DNA from: Clusia tigrina
Taxonomy: Eukaryota; Arthropoda; Insecta; Diptera; Clusiidae
Reading direction: 5' to 3'
Assembly (NCBI GenBank): GCA_920105625.2
Contig: OV050031.1
Coordinates: 93,129,676-93,193,675 of the forward strand
Length of the DNA: 64,000 nt
Part shown: positions 50,428 to 62,335 of the stretch, piece after piece
Numbering within the stretch: the first letter of the stretch is position 1
Layout: each line of letters starts with the position of its first letter
Notes under the pieces: model-generated
Told to the model about the DNA's origin: nothing
Database searches by the model: none
The model's input: only the letters and a program-made list of their open reading frames with translations
Translations under genes and position numbers: made by a program

Positions 50428-53088
50428 TCAAAGTTTACAACATACAAATGCTTGTAACTTTTTACTGGAGCGTCATAAAACCTTGAAATTTTGTAACAAT
50501 AAAGTACTCGAGCCGCTTGTCAATTTAAGCTATCGCACAAAGCTATGCTACCCTTGAGTCCCAAATCATACACTGATAAAACTTCAAATGGCCCTAAATT
50601 CTGTACGGTACGTCCTACACCTATCAAAGTTTGCAACATATAAATGCTTGTAACTTTTTACTGGAGCGTCATAAAACCTTGAAATTTTGTAACAATAAAG
50701 TACTCGAGCCTCTTGTCAATTTAAGCTATCGCTCAAAGCCATGCTACCCTTGAGTCCCAAATAAAAAACTGATAAAACTTCAAATGGCCCTAACTTCTAT
50801 ACGGTACGTCCTACACCTATCAAAGTTAGCAACATTTAAATGCGTGTAACTTTTCACTGGAGCGTCATAAAACCTTGAAACTTTGTAACAATAAAGCACT
50901 CGAGCCGCTTGTCAATTTAAGCTATTGCTCAAAGCTATGCTACCATTGAATCCCAAATAAAACACTGATAAAACTTCAAATGGCCCTAACTTCTATACGG
51001 TACGTCCTACACCTATCAAAGTTTGCAACATACAAATGCTTGTAACTTTTTACTGGAGCGTCATAAAACCTTGAAATTTTGTAACAATAAAGTACTCGAG
51101 CCTCTTCTCAATTTAAGCTATCGCTCAAAGCTATGCTACCCTTGAATCAAAATAAAAAACTGATAAAACTTCAAATTACCCTAGCTTCTATACGGTACGT
51201 CCTACACCTATCAAAGTTTGCAACATACAAATGCTTGTAACTTTTCACTGGAGCGTCATAAAACCTTGAAACTTTGTAACAATAAAGCACTCGAGCCGCT
51301 TGTCAATTTAAGCTATCGCTCAAAGCTATGCTACCCTTAAGTCCCAAATCAAACACTGATAAAACTTCAAATTACCCTATATTCTATACAGTACGTCCGA
51401 CACCTATCAAAGTTTGCAACATAACTTGTAACTTTTTACTGGAGCGTCATAAAACTTTGAAATTTTGTAACAATAAAGTACTCGAGCCTCTTGTCAATTT
51501 AAGCTATTGCTCAAAGCTATGCTACCCTTGTGTCCCGAATCAAACACAGATAAAACTTCAAATGGCCCTAACTTCAGTACGGTACGTCCTATACCTATCA
51601 AAGTTTGCAACATACAAATGCTTGTAACTTTTTACTGGAGCGTCATAAAACCTTGAAATTTTGTAACAATAAAGTACTCGAGCCTCTTGTCAATTTAAGC
51701 TATCGCTCAAAGCTATGCTACCCTTAAGTCCCAAATCAAACACTGATAAAACTTCAAATGGCCCTAACTTCTGTACGGTACGTCCTACACCTATCAAAGT
51801 TTGTAACATACAAATGCTTGTAACTTTTTACTGGAGCGTCATAAAACCTTGAAATTTTGTAACAATAAAGTACTCGAGCCTCTTGTCAATTTAAGCTAAC
51901 GCTCGAAGCTATGCTACCCTTGAGTCCCAAATAAAAAACTGATAAAACTTCAAATGGCCCTAACTTCTATACGGTACGTCCTACACCTATCAAAGTTAGC
52001 AACATTTAAATGTTTGTAACTTTTCACTGGAGCGTCATAAAACCTTGAAACTTTGTAACAATAAAGCACTCGAGCCGCTTGTCAATTTAAGCTATTGCTC
52101 AAAGCTATGCTACCATTGAATCCCAAATAAAACACTGATAAAACTTCAAATGGCCCTAACTTCTATACGGTACGTCCTACACCTATCAAAGTTTGCAACA
52201 TACAAATGCTTGTAACTTTTTACTGGAGCGTCATAAAACCTTGAAATTTTGTAACAATAAAGTACTCGAGCCTCTTGTCAATTTAAGCTTTCGCTCAAAG
52301 CTATGCTACCCTTGAATCCCAAATAAAAAACTGATAAAACTTCAAATGACCCTAACTTCTATACGGTACGTCCTACACCTATCAAAGTTTGCAACATACA
52401 AATGCTTGTAACTTTTCACTGGAGCGTCATAAAACCTTGAAACTTTGTAACAATAAAGCACTCGAGCCGCTTGTCAATTTAAGCTATCGCTCAAAGCTAT
52501 GCTACCCTTAAGTCCCAAATCAAACACTGATAAAACTTCAAATTACCCTAAATTCTATACGGTACGTCCTACACCTATCAAAGTTTGCAACATACAAATG
52601 CTTGTAACTTTTTACTGGAGCGTCATAAAACTTTGAAATTTTGTAAAAATAAAGTACTCGAGCGTCTTGTCAATTTAAGCTATTGCTCAAAGCTATGCTA
52701 CCCTTGTGTCCCGAATCAAACACAGATAAAACTTCAAATGGCCCTAACTTCTATACGGTACGTCCTATACCTATCAAAGTTTGCAACATACAAATGCTTG
52801 TAACTTTTTAATGGAGCGTCATAAAACCTTGAAATTTTGTAACAATAAAGTACTCGAGCCTCTTGTCAATTTAAGCTATCGCTCAAAGCTATGCTACCCT
52901 TAAGTCCCAAATCAAACACTGATAAAACTTCAAATGGCCCTAACTTCTGTACAGTACGTCCTACACCTATCAAAGTTTGTAACATACAAATGCTTGTAAC
53001 TTTTTACTGGAGCGTCATAAAACCTTGAAATTTTGTAACAATAAAGTACTCGAGCCTCTTGTCAATTTAAGCTATCGCTCAAAGCTAT
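50428..53088. repeat. 3128-bp-spaced duplication, copy 2
   Basis: Second copy of 47300-49960, including the same 5-bp and 1-bp losses (CATAACTTG near 51421, GAATCAAAATAAAA near 51146). Its left edge carries a private TTTACAACATAC near 50445. After 53088 it continues into a different monomer (GAGTCCCAGATC, near 53098), whereas copy 1 continues into CAAATTGCAC. Confidence 0.9.
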
Positions 53089-54151
53089 GCTACCCTTGAG
53101 TCCCAGATCAAACACTGATAAAACTTCAAATGGCCCTAACTTCTATACGGTACGTCCTACATCTATCAAAGTTTGCACCATACAAATGCTTGTAACTTTT
53201 TACTGGAGCGTCATAAAACCTTGAAACTTTGTAACAATAAAGTACTCGAGCCTCTTGTCAATTTAAGCTATTCCTCAAAGCTATGCTACCCTTGAGTCCC
53301 AAATCAAACACTGATAAAACTTCAAATGGCCCTAACTTCTATACGGTACGTCCTACACCTATCAAAGTTTGCAACATACAAATGCTTGTAACTTTTTACT
53401 GGAGCGTCATAAAACCTTGAAATTTTGTAACAATAAAGTACTCGAGCCGCTTGTCAATTTAAGCTATCGCTCAAAGCTATGCTACCCTTGAGTCCCAAAT
53501 CATACACTGATAAAACTTCAAATGGCCCTAAATTCTGTACGGTACGTCCTACACCTATCAAAGTTTGCAACATATAAATGCTTGTAACTTTTTACTGGAG
53601 CGTCATAAAACCTTGAAATTTTGTAACAACAAAGTACTCGAGCCTCTTGTCAATTTAAGCTATCGCTCAAAGCTATGCTACCCTTGAGTCCTAAATAAAA
53701 AACTGATAAAACTTCAAATGGCCCTACCTTCTATACGGTACGTCCTACACCTATCAAAGTTAGCAACATTTAAATGCTTGTAACTTTTCACTGGAGCGTC
53801 ATAAAACCTTGAAACTTTGTAACAATAAAGTACTCGAGCCTCTTGTCAATTTAAGCTTTCGCTCAAAGCTATGCTACCCTTGAATCCCAAATAAAAAACT
53901 GATAAAACTTCAAATGACCCTAACTTCTATACGGTACGTCCTACACTATCAAAGTTTGCAACATACAAATGCTTGTAACTTTTCACTGGAGCGTCATAAA
54001 ACCTTGAAACTTTGTAACAATAAAGCACTCGAGCCGCTTGTCAATTTAAGCTATCGCTCAAAGCTATGCTACCCTTAAGTCCCAAATCAAACACTGATAA
54101 AACTTCAAATTACCCTAAATTCTATACGGTACGTCCTACACCTATCAAAGT
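53089..54151. repeat. Junction monomers feeding a third partial copy
   Basis: It starts with monomers of the ACATCTATC, TATTCCTC, CCGCTTG and CAACAAAGTAC succession, as at 55900-56400. It then switches near 53820 to the AAGCTTTCGC monomer, matching ~49110 onward at an offset of 4695-4696. A private 1-bp loss gives CTACACTATC near 53942. A copy-switch inside the shared GTAACAATAAAG stretch explains the chimeric monomer at about 53776-53970. Confidence 0.7.
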
Positions 54152-55999
54152 TTGCAACATACAAATGCTTGTAACTTTTTACTGGAGCGTCATAAAACTT
54201 TGAAATTTTGTAAAAATAAAGTACTCGAGCGTCTTGTCAATTTAAGCTATTGCTCAAAGCTATGCTACCCTTGTGTCCCGAATCAAACACAGATAAAACT
54301 TCAAATGGCCCTAACTTCTATACGGTACGTCCTATACCTATCAAAGTTTGCAACATACAAATGCTTGTAACTTTTTAATGGAGCGTCATAAAACCTTGAA
54401 ATTTTGTAACAATAAAGTACTCGAGCCTCTTGTCAATTTAAGCTATCGCTCAAAGCTATGCTACCCTTAAGTCCCAAATCAAACACTGATAAAACTTCAA
54501 ATGGCCCTAACTTCTGTACGGTACGTCCTACACCTATCAAAGTTTGTAACATACAAATGCTTGTAACTTTTTACTGGAGCGTCATAAAACCTTGAAATTT
54601 TGTAACAATAAAGTACTCGAGCCTCTTGTCAATTTAAGCTATCGCTCAAAGCTATGCTACCCTTGAATCCCAAATCAAACACTGATAAAACTTCAAATTG
54701 CACTAACTTCTATACGGTACGTCCTACACCTATCAAAGTTTGCAACACACAAATGCATTTAACTTTTTATTGGAGCGTCATAAAACCCTGAAACTTTGTA
54801 ACAATAAAGTACTCGAGCCTCTTGTCAATTTAAGCTATCGTTCAAAACTATGCTACCCTTAAGTCCCAAATCAAACACTGATAAACTTCAAATAGCCCTA
54901 ACTTCTATACGGTACGTCCTACACCTATCAAAGTTTGCAACATAAAAATGCTTGTAACTTTTTACTGGAGCTTCATAAAACCTTGAAATTTTGTAACAAT
55001 AAAGTACACGAGCCTCTTGTCAATTTAAGCAAGCGCTCAAAGCTATGCTACCCTTGAGTCCCAAATCAAACACTGAAAAAACTTCAAATGGCCCTAACTT
55101 CTATACGGTACGTCCTACACCTATCAAAGTTTGCAACATACAAATGCTTGTAACTTTTTACTGGAGCGTCATAAAACCTTGGAATTTTGTAACAATAAAG
55201 TTCTCGAGCCTCTTGTCAATTTAAGCTATCGCGCAAAGCTATGCTACTCTTGAGTCTCAAATCACACACTGATAAAACTTCAAATGGGCCTAACTTCTAT
55301 ACGGTACGTCCTACAAATATCAAAGTTTGCAACATACAAATGCTTGTAACTTTTTACTGGAGCGTCATAAAACCTTGAAATTTTGTAACAATAAAGTACT
55401 CGAGCCGCTTGTCAATTTAAGCTATCGCTCAAAGCTATGCTACCCTTGAGTCCCAAATCATACACTGATAAAACTTCAAATGGCCCTAAATTCTGTACGG
55501 TACGTCCTACACCTATCAAAGTTTGCAACATATAAATGCTTGTAACTTTTTACCGGAGCGTCATAAAACCTTGAAATTTTGTAACAATAAAGTACTCGAG
55601 CCTCTTGTCAATTTAAGCTATCGCTCAAAGCTATGCTACCCTTGAGTCCCAAATCAAACACTGATAAAACTTCAAATGGCCCTAAGTTCTATACAGTACG
55701 TCCTACACCTATCAAAGTTTGCAACATACAAATGCTTGTAACTTTTTACTGGCGCGTCATAAAACCTTGAAATTTTGTAACAATAAAGTACTCGAGCCTC
55801 TTGTCAATTTAAGCTATCGCTCAAAGCTATGCTACCCTTGAGTCCCAAATCAAACACTGATAAAACTTCAAATGGCCCTAACTTCTATACGGTACGTCCT
55901 ACATCTATCAAAGTTTGCAACATACAAATGCTTGTAACTTTTTACTGGAGCGTCATAAAACCTTGAAACTTTGTAACAATAAAGTACTCGAGCCTCTTG
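54152..55999. repeat. Second copy of the 45-47.6 kb block
   Basis: The run from the TTGTGTCCCG monomer through CAAATTGCAC, GTTCAAAACTATG, TGATAAACTTC, GGAGCTTCAT, AAGCAAGCG, TGAAAAAAC (55075; also 46271) and GAGTCTCAAATCACACAC repeats 45152-47200. Private changes are TTGGAATTTTG near 55180, CTACTCTTGAG near 55245, AAATGGGCC near 55284 and GGCGCGTC near 55752. Confidence 0.82.
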
Positions 56000-58808
56000 T
56001 CAATTTAAGCTATTCCTCAAAGCTATGCTACCCTTGAGTCCCAAATCAAACACTGATAAAACTTCAAATGGCCCTAACTTCTATACGGTACGTCCTACAC
56101 CTATCAAAGTTTGCAACATACAAATGCTTGTAACTTTTTACTGGAGCGTCATAAAACCTTGAAATTTTGTAACAATAAAGTACTCGAGCCGCTTGTCAAT
56201 TTAAGCTATCGCTCAAAGCTATGCTACCCTTGAGTCCCAAATCATACACTGATAAAACTTCAAATGGCCCTAAATTCTGTACGGTACGTCCTACACCTAT
56301 CAAAGTTTGCAACATATAAATGCTTGTAACTTTTTACTGGAGCGTCATAAAACCTTGAAATTTTGTAACAACAAAGTACTCGAGCCTCTTGTCAATTTAA
56401 GCTATCGCTCAAAGCTATGCTACCCTTGAGTCCTAAATAAAAAACTGATAAAACTTCAAATGGCCCTAACTTCTATACGGTACGTCCTACACCTATCAAA
56501 GTTAGCAACATTTAAATGCTTGTAACTTTTCACTGGAGCGTCATAAAACCTTGAAACTTTGTAACAATAAAGCACTCGAGCCTCTTGTCAATTTAAGCTA
56601 TTGCTCAAAGCTATGCTACCATTGAATCCCAAATAAAACACTGATAAAACTTCAAATGGCCCTAACTTCTATACGGTACGTCCTACACCTATCAAAGTTT
56701 GCAACATACATATGCTTGTAACTTTTTACTGGAGCGTCATAAAACCTTGCAATTTTGTAACAATAAAGTACTCGAGCCTCTTGTCAATTTAAGCTATCGC
56801 TCAAAGCTATGCTACCCTTGAATCAAAATAAAAAACTGATAAAACTTCAAATTACCCTAACTTCTATACGGTACGTCCTACACCTATCAAAGTTTGCAAC
56901 ATACAAATGCTTGTAACTTTTCACTGGAGCGTCATAAAACCTTGAAACTTTGTAACAATAAAGTACTCGAGCCGCTTGTCAATTTAAGCTATCGCTCAAA
57001 GCTATGCTACCCTTAAGTCCCAAATCAAACACTGATAAAACTTCAAATTACCCTAAATTCTATACAGTACGTCCTACACCTATCAAAGTTTGCAACATAC
57101 AAATGCTTGTAACTTTTTACTGGAGCGTCATAAAACTTTGAAATTTTGTAACAATAAAGTACTCGAGCCTCTTGTCAATTTAAGCTATCGCTCAAAGCTA
57201 TGCTACCCTTAAGTCCCAAATCAAACACTGATAAAACTTCAAATGGCCCTAACTTCTGTACGGTACGTCCTACACCTATCAAAGTTTGTAACATACAAAT
57301 GTTTGTAACTTTTTACTGGAGCGTCATAAAACCTTGAAATTTTGTAACAATAAAGTACTCGAGCCTCTTGTCAATTTAAGCTATCGCTCAAAGCTATGCT
57401 ACCCTTGAATCCCAAATCAACCACTGATAAAACTTCAAATTGCACTAACTTCTATACGGTACGTCCTACACCTATCAAAGTTTGCAACCCACAAATGCAT
57501 TTAACTTTTTACTGGAGCGTCATAAAACCCTGAAATTTTGTAACAATAAAGTACTCGAGCCTCTTGTCAATTTAAGCTATCGTTCAAAACTATGCTACCC
57601 TTAAGTCCCAAATCAAACACTGATAAACTTCAAATAGCCCTAACTTCTATACGGTACGTCCTACACCTATCAAAGTTTGCAACATACAAATGCTTGTAAC
57701 TTTTTACTGGAGCGTCATAAAACCTTGAAATTTTGTGACAATAAAGTACACGAGCCTCTTGTCAATTTAAGCTAGCGCTCAAAGCTATGCTACCCTTGAG
57801 TCCCAAATCAAACACTGATAAAACTTCAAATGGCCCTAACTTCTATACGGTACGTCCTACACCTATCAAAGTTTGCAACATACAAATGCTTGTAACTTTT
57901 TACTGGAGCGTCATAAAACCTTGAAATTTTGTAACAATAAAGTTCTCGAGCCTCTTGTCCATTTAAGCTATCGCGCAAAGCTATGCTACCCTTGAGTCTC
58001 AAATCACACACTGATAAAACTTTAAATGGCCCTAACTTCTATACGGTACGTCCTACAAATATCAAAGTTTGCAACATACAAATGCTTGTAACTTTTTACT
58101 GGAGCGTCATAAAACCTTGAAACTTTGTAACAATAAAGTACTCGAGCCTCTTGTCAATTTAAGCTATTGCTCAAAGCTATGCTACCCTTGAATCCCAAAT
58201 AAAACACTGATAAAACTTCAAATGGCCCTAACTTCTATTCGGTACGTCCTACACCTATCAAAGTTTGCAACATACAAATGCTTGTAACTTTTTACTGGAG
58301 CGTCATAAAACCTTGAAATTTTGTAACAATAAAGTACTCGAGCCTCTTGTCAATTTAAGCTATCGCTCAAAGCTATGCTACCCTTGAATCCCAAATAAAA
58401 AAACTAATAAAACTTCAAATGGCCCTAACTTCTATACGGTACGTCCTACACCTATCAAAGTTAGCAACATTTAAATGCTTGCAACTTTTCACTGGAGCGT
58501 CATAAAACCTTGAAACTTTGTAACAATAAAGCACTCGAGCCGCTTGTCAATTTAAGCTATCGCTCAAAGCTATGCTACCCTTAAGTCCCAAATTAAACAC
58601 TGATAAAACTTCAAATGACCCTAAATTCTATACAGTACGTCCTACACCTATCAAAGTTTGCAATATACAAATGCTTGTAACTTTTTACTGGAGCGTCAGA
58701 AAACCTTGAAATTTTGTAACAATAAAGTACTCGAGCCGCTTGTCAATTTAAGCTATCGCTCAAAGCTATGCTACCCTTGAGTCCCAAATCATACACTGAT
58801 AAAACTTC
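56000..58808. repeat. 2.8 kb block, copy 1
   Basis: Matches 59527-62335 at a constant 3527 bp (18 monomers minus 1 bp). Shared rare marks are TATTCCTC (56011 and 59538), CAACAAAGTAC, CATACATATGC, CTTGCAATTTTG, GAATCAAAATAAAA, CAACCACTG, GCAACCCACAAATGC, TGATAAACTTC, GTGACAATAAAGTACACG, GTCTCAAATCACACAC or its variant, ACAAATATC, CTATTCGG, a long A run in AAATAAAAAAACTAATAAAAC (58393 and 61920, +1 bp) and GCGTCAGAAAACC. Confidence 0.9.
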
Positions 58809-59526
58809 AAATGGCCCTAAATTCTGTACGGTACGTCCTACACCTATCAAAGTTTGCAACATATAAATGCTTGTAACTGTTTACTGGAGCGTCATAAAAC
58901 CTTGAAATTTTGTAACAATAAAGTACTCGAGCCTCTTGTCAATTTAAGCTATCGCTCAAAGCTATGCTACCTTTGAGTCCCAAATCAAACACTGATAAAG
59001 CTTCAAATGGCCCTAAGTTCTATACAGAACGTCCTACACCTATCAAAGTTTGCAACATACAAATGCTTGTAACTTTTCACTGGAGCGTCATAAAGCCTTG
59101 AAATTTTGTAACAATAAAGTACTCGAGCCTCTTGTCAATTTAAGCTATCGCTCAAAACTATGCTACCCTTGAGTCCCAAATCAAACACTGATAAAACTTC
59201 AAATAGCCCTAACTTCTATACGGTACGTCCTACACCTATCAAAGTTTGCAACATACAAATGCTTGTAACTTTTTACTGGAGCGTCATAAAACCTTGAAAC
59301 TTTGTAACAATAAAGTACTCGAGCCTCTTGTCAATTTAAGCTATTGCTCAAAGCTATGCTACCCTTGAGTCCCAAATCAAACACTGATAAAACTTCAAAT
59401 GGCCCTAACTTCTATACGGTACGTCCTACACCTATCAAAGTTTGCAACATACAAATGCTTGTAACTTTTTACTGGAGCGTCATAAAACCTTGAAATTTTG
59501 TAACAATAAAGTACTCGAGCCGCTTG
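58809..59526. repeat. Monomers between the 2.8 kb copies
   Basis: About 3.7 monomers with ACTGTTTACTGG, CTACCTTTGAG, AAAGCTTCAAATGG (HindIII gain), ACAGAACG, CATAAAGCC and TCAAAACTATG. The first resembles the second monomer of the 11-monomer HOR. Nothing but satellite is present. Confidence 0.65.
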
Positions 59527-62335
59527 TCAATTTAAGCTATTCCTCAAAGCTATGCTACCCTTGAGTCCCAAATCAAACACTGATAAAACTTCAAATGGCC
59601 CTAACTTCTATACGGTACGTCCTACACCTATCAAAGTTTGCAACATACAAATGCTTGTAACTTTTTACTGGAGCGTCATAAAACCTTGAAATTTTGTAAC
59701 AATAAAGTACTCGAGCCGCTTGTCAATTTAAGCTATCGCTCAAAGCTATGCTACCCTTGAGTCCCAAATCATACACTGATAAAACTTCAAATGGCCCTAA
59801 ATTCTGTACGGTACGTCCTACACCTATCAAAGTTTGCAACATATAAATGCTTGTAACTTTTTACTGGAGCGTCATAAAACCTTGAAATTTTGTAACAACA
59901 AAGTACTCGAGCCTCTTGTCAATTTAAGCTATCGCTCAAAGCTATGCTACCCTTGAGTCCTAAATAAAAAACTGATAAAACTTCAAATGGCCCTAACTTC
60001 TATACGGTACGTCCTACACCTATCAAAGTTAGCAACATTTAAATGCTTGTAACTTTTCACTGGAGCGTCATAAAACCTTGAAACTTTGTAACAATAAAGC
60101 ACTCGAGCCGCTTGTCAATTTAAGCTATTGCTCAAAGCTATGCTACCATTGAATCCCAAATAAAACACTGATAAAACTTCAAATGGCCCTAACTTCTATA
60201 CGGTACGTCCTACACCTATCAAAGTTTGCAACATACATATGCTTGTAACTTTTTACTGGAGCGTCATAAAACCTTGCAATTTTGTAACAATAAAGTACTC
60301 GAGCCTCTTGTCAATTTAAGCTATCGCTCAAAGCTATGCTACCCTTGAATCAAAATAAAAAACTGATAAAACTTCAAATTACCCTAACTTCTATACGGTA
60401 CGTCCTACACCTATCAAAGTTTGCAACATACAAATGCTTGTAACTTTTCACTGGAGCGTCATAAAACCTTGAAACTTTGTAACAATAAAGTACTCGAGCC
60501 GCTTGTCAATTTAAGCTATCGCTCAAAGCTATGCTACCCTTAAGTCCCAAATCAAACACTGATAAAACTTCAAATTACCCTAAATTCTATACAGTACGTC
60601 CTACACCTATCAAAGTTTGCAACATACAAATGCTTGTAACTTTTTACTGGAGCGTCATAAAACTTTGAAATTTTGTAACAATAAAGTACTCGAGCCTCTT
60701 GTCAATTTAAGCTATCGCTCAAAGCTATGCTACCCTTAAGTCCCAAATCAAACACTGATAAAACTTCAAATGGCCCTAACTTCTGTACGGTACGTCCTAC
60801 ACCTATCAAAGTTTGTAACATACAAATGTTTGTAACTTTTTACTGGAGCGTCATAAAACCTTGAAATTTTGTAACAATAAAGTACTCGAGCCTCTTGTCA
60901 ATTTAAGCTATCGCTCAAAGCTATGCTACCCTTGAATCCCAAATCAACCACTGATAAAACTTCAAATTGCACTAACTTCTATACGATACGTCCTACACCT
61001 ATCAAAGTTTGCAACCCACAAATGCATTTAACTTTTTACTGGAGCGTCATAAAACCCTGAAATTTTGTAACAATAAAGTACTCGAGCCTCTTGTCAATTT
61101 AAGCTATCGTTCAAAACTATGCTACCCTTAAGTCCCAAATCAAACACTGATAAACTTCAAATAGCCCTAACTTCTATACGGTACGTCCTACACCTATCAA
61201 AGTTTGCAACATACAAATGCTTGTAACTTTTTACTGGAGCGTCATGAAACCTTGAAATTTTGTGACAATAAAGTACACGAGCCTCTTGTCAATTTAAGCT
61301 AGCGCTCAAAGCTATGCTACCCTTGAGTCCCAAATCAAACACTGATAAAACTTCAAATTGCGCTAACTTCTATACGGTACGTCCTACACCTATCAAAGTT
61401 TGCAACATACAAATGCTTGTAACTTTTTACTGGAGCGTCATAAAACCTTGAAATTTTGTAACAATAAAGTTCTCGAGCCTCTTGTCCATTTAAGCTATCG
61501 CGCAAAGCTATGCTACCCTTGAGTCTGAAATCACACACTGATAAAACTTTAAATGGCCCTAACTTCTATACGGTACGTCCTACAAATATCAAAGTTTGCA
61601 ACATACAAATGCTTGTAACTTTTTACTGGAGCGTCATAAAACCTTGAAACTTTGTAACAATAAAGTACTCGAGCCTCTTGTCAATTTAAGCTATTGCTCA
61701 AAGCTATGCTACCCTTGAATCCCAAATAAAACACTGATAAAACTTCAAATGGCCCTAACTTCTATTCGGTACGTCCTACACCTATCAAAGTTTGCAACAT
61801 ACAAATGCTTGTAACTTTTTACTGGAGCGTCATAAAACCTTGAAATTTTGTAACAATAAAGTACTCGAGCCTCTTGTCAATTTAAGCTATCGCTCAAAGC
61901 TATGCTACCCTTGAATCCCAAATAAAAAAACTAATAAAACTTCAAATGGCCCTAACTTCTATACGGTACGTCCTACACCTATCAAAGTTAGCAACATTTA
62001 AATGCTTGCAACTTTTCACTGGAGCGTCATAAAACCTTGAAACTTTGTAACAATAAAGCACTCGAGCCGCTTGTCAATTTAAGCTATCGCTCAAAGCTAT
62101 GCTACCCTTAAGTCCCAAATTAAACACTGATAAAACTTCAAATGACCCTAAATTCTATACAGTACGTCCTACACCTATCAAAGTTTGCAACATACAAATG
62201 CTTGTAACTTTTTACTGGAGCGTCAGAAAACCTTGAAATTTTGTAACAATAAAGTACTCGAGCCGCTTGTCAATTTAAGCTATCGCTCAAAGCTATGCTA
62301 CCCTTGAGTCCCAAATCATACACTGATAAAACTTC
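59527..62335. repeat. 2.8 kb block, copy 2
   Basis: Second copy of 56000-58808. Differences seen by eye include GAGCCGC against GAGCCTC near 60107, ACGATACG near 60985, CATGAAACC near 61244, CAAATTGCGCTAAC near 61356 (two changes from CAAATGGCCCTAAC), GTCTGAAATC near 61524 and CAACATAC near 62187 (CAATATAC in copy 1). The match ends where this copy reads AAATAGCCCTAAC and copy 1 reads AAATGGCCCTAAATTC. Confidence 0.9.
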
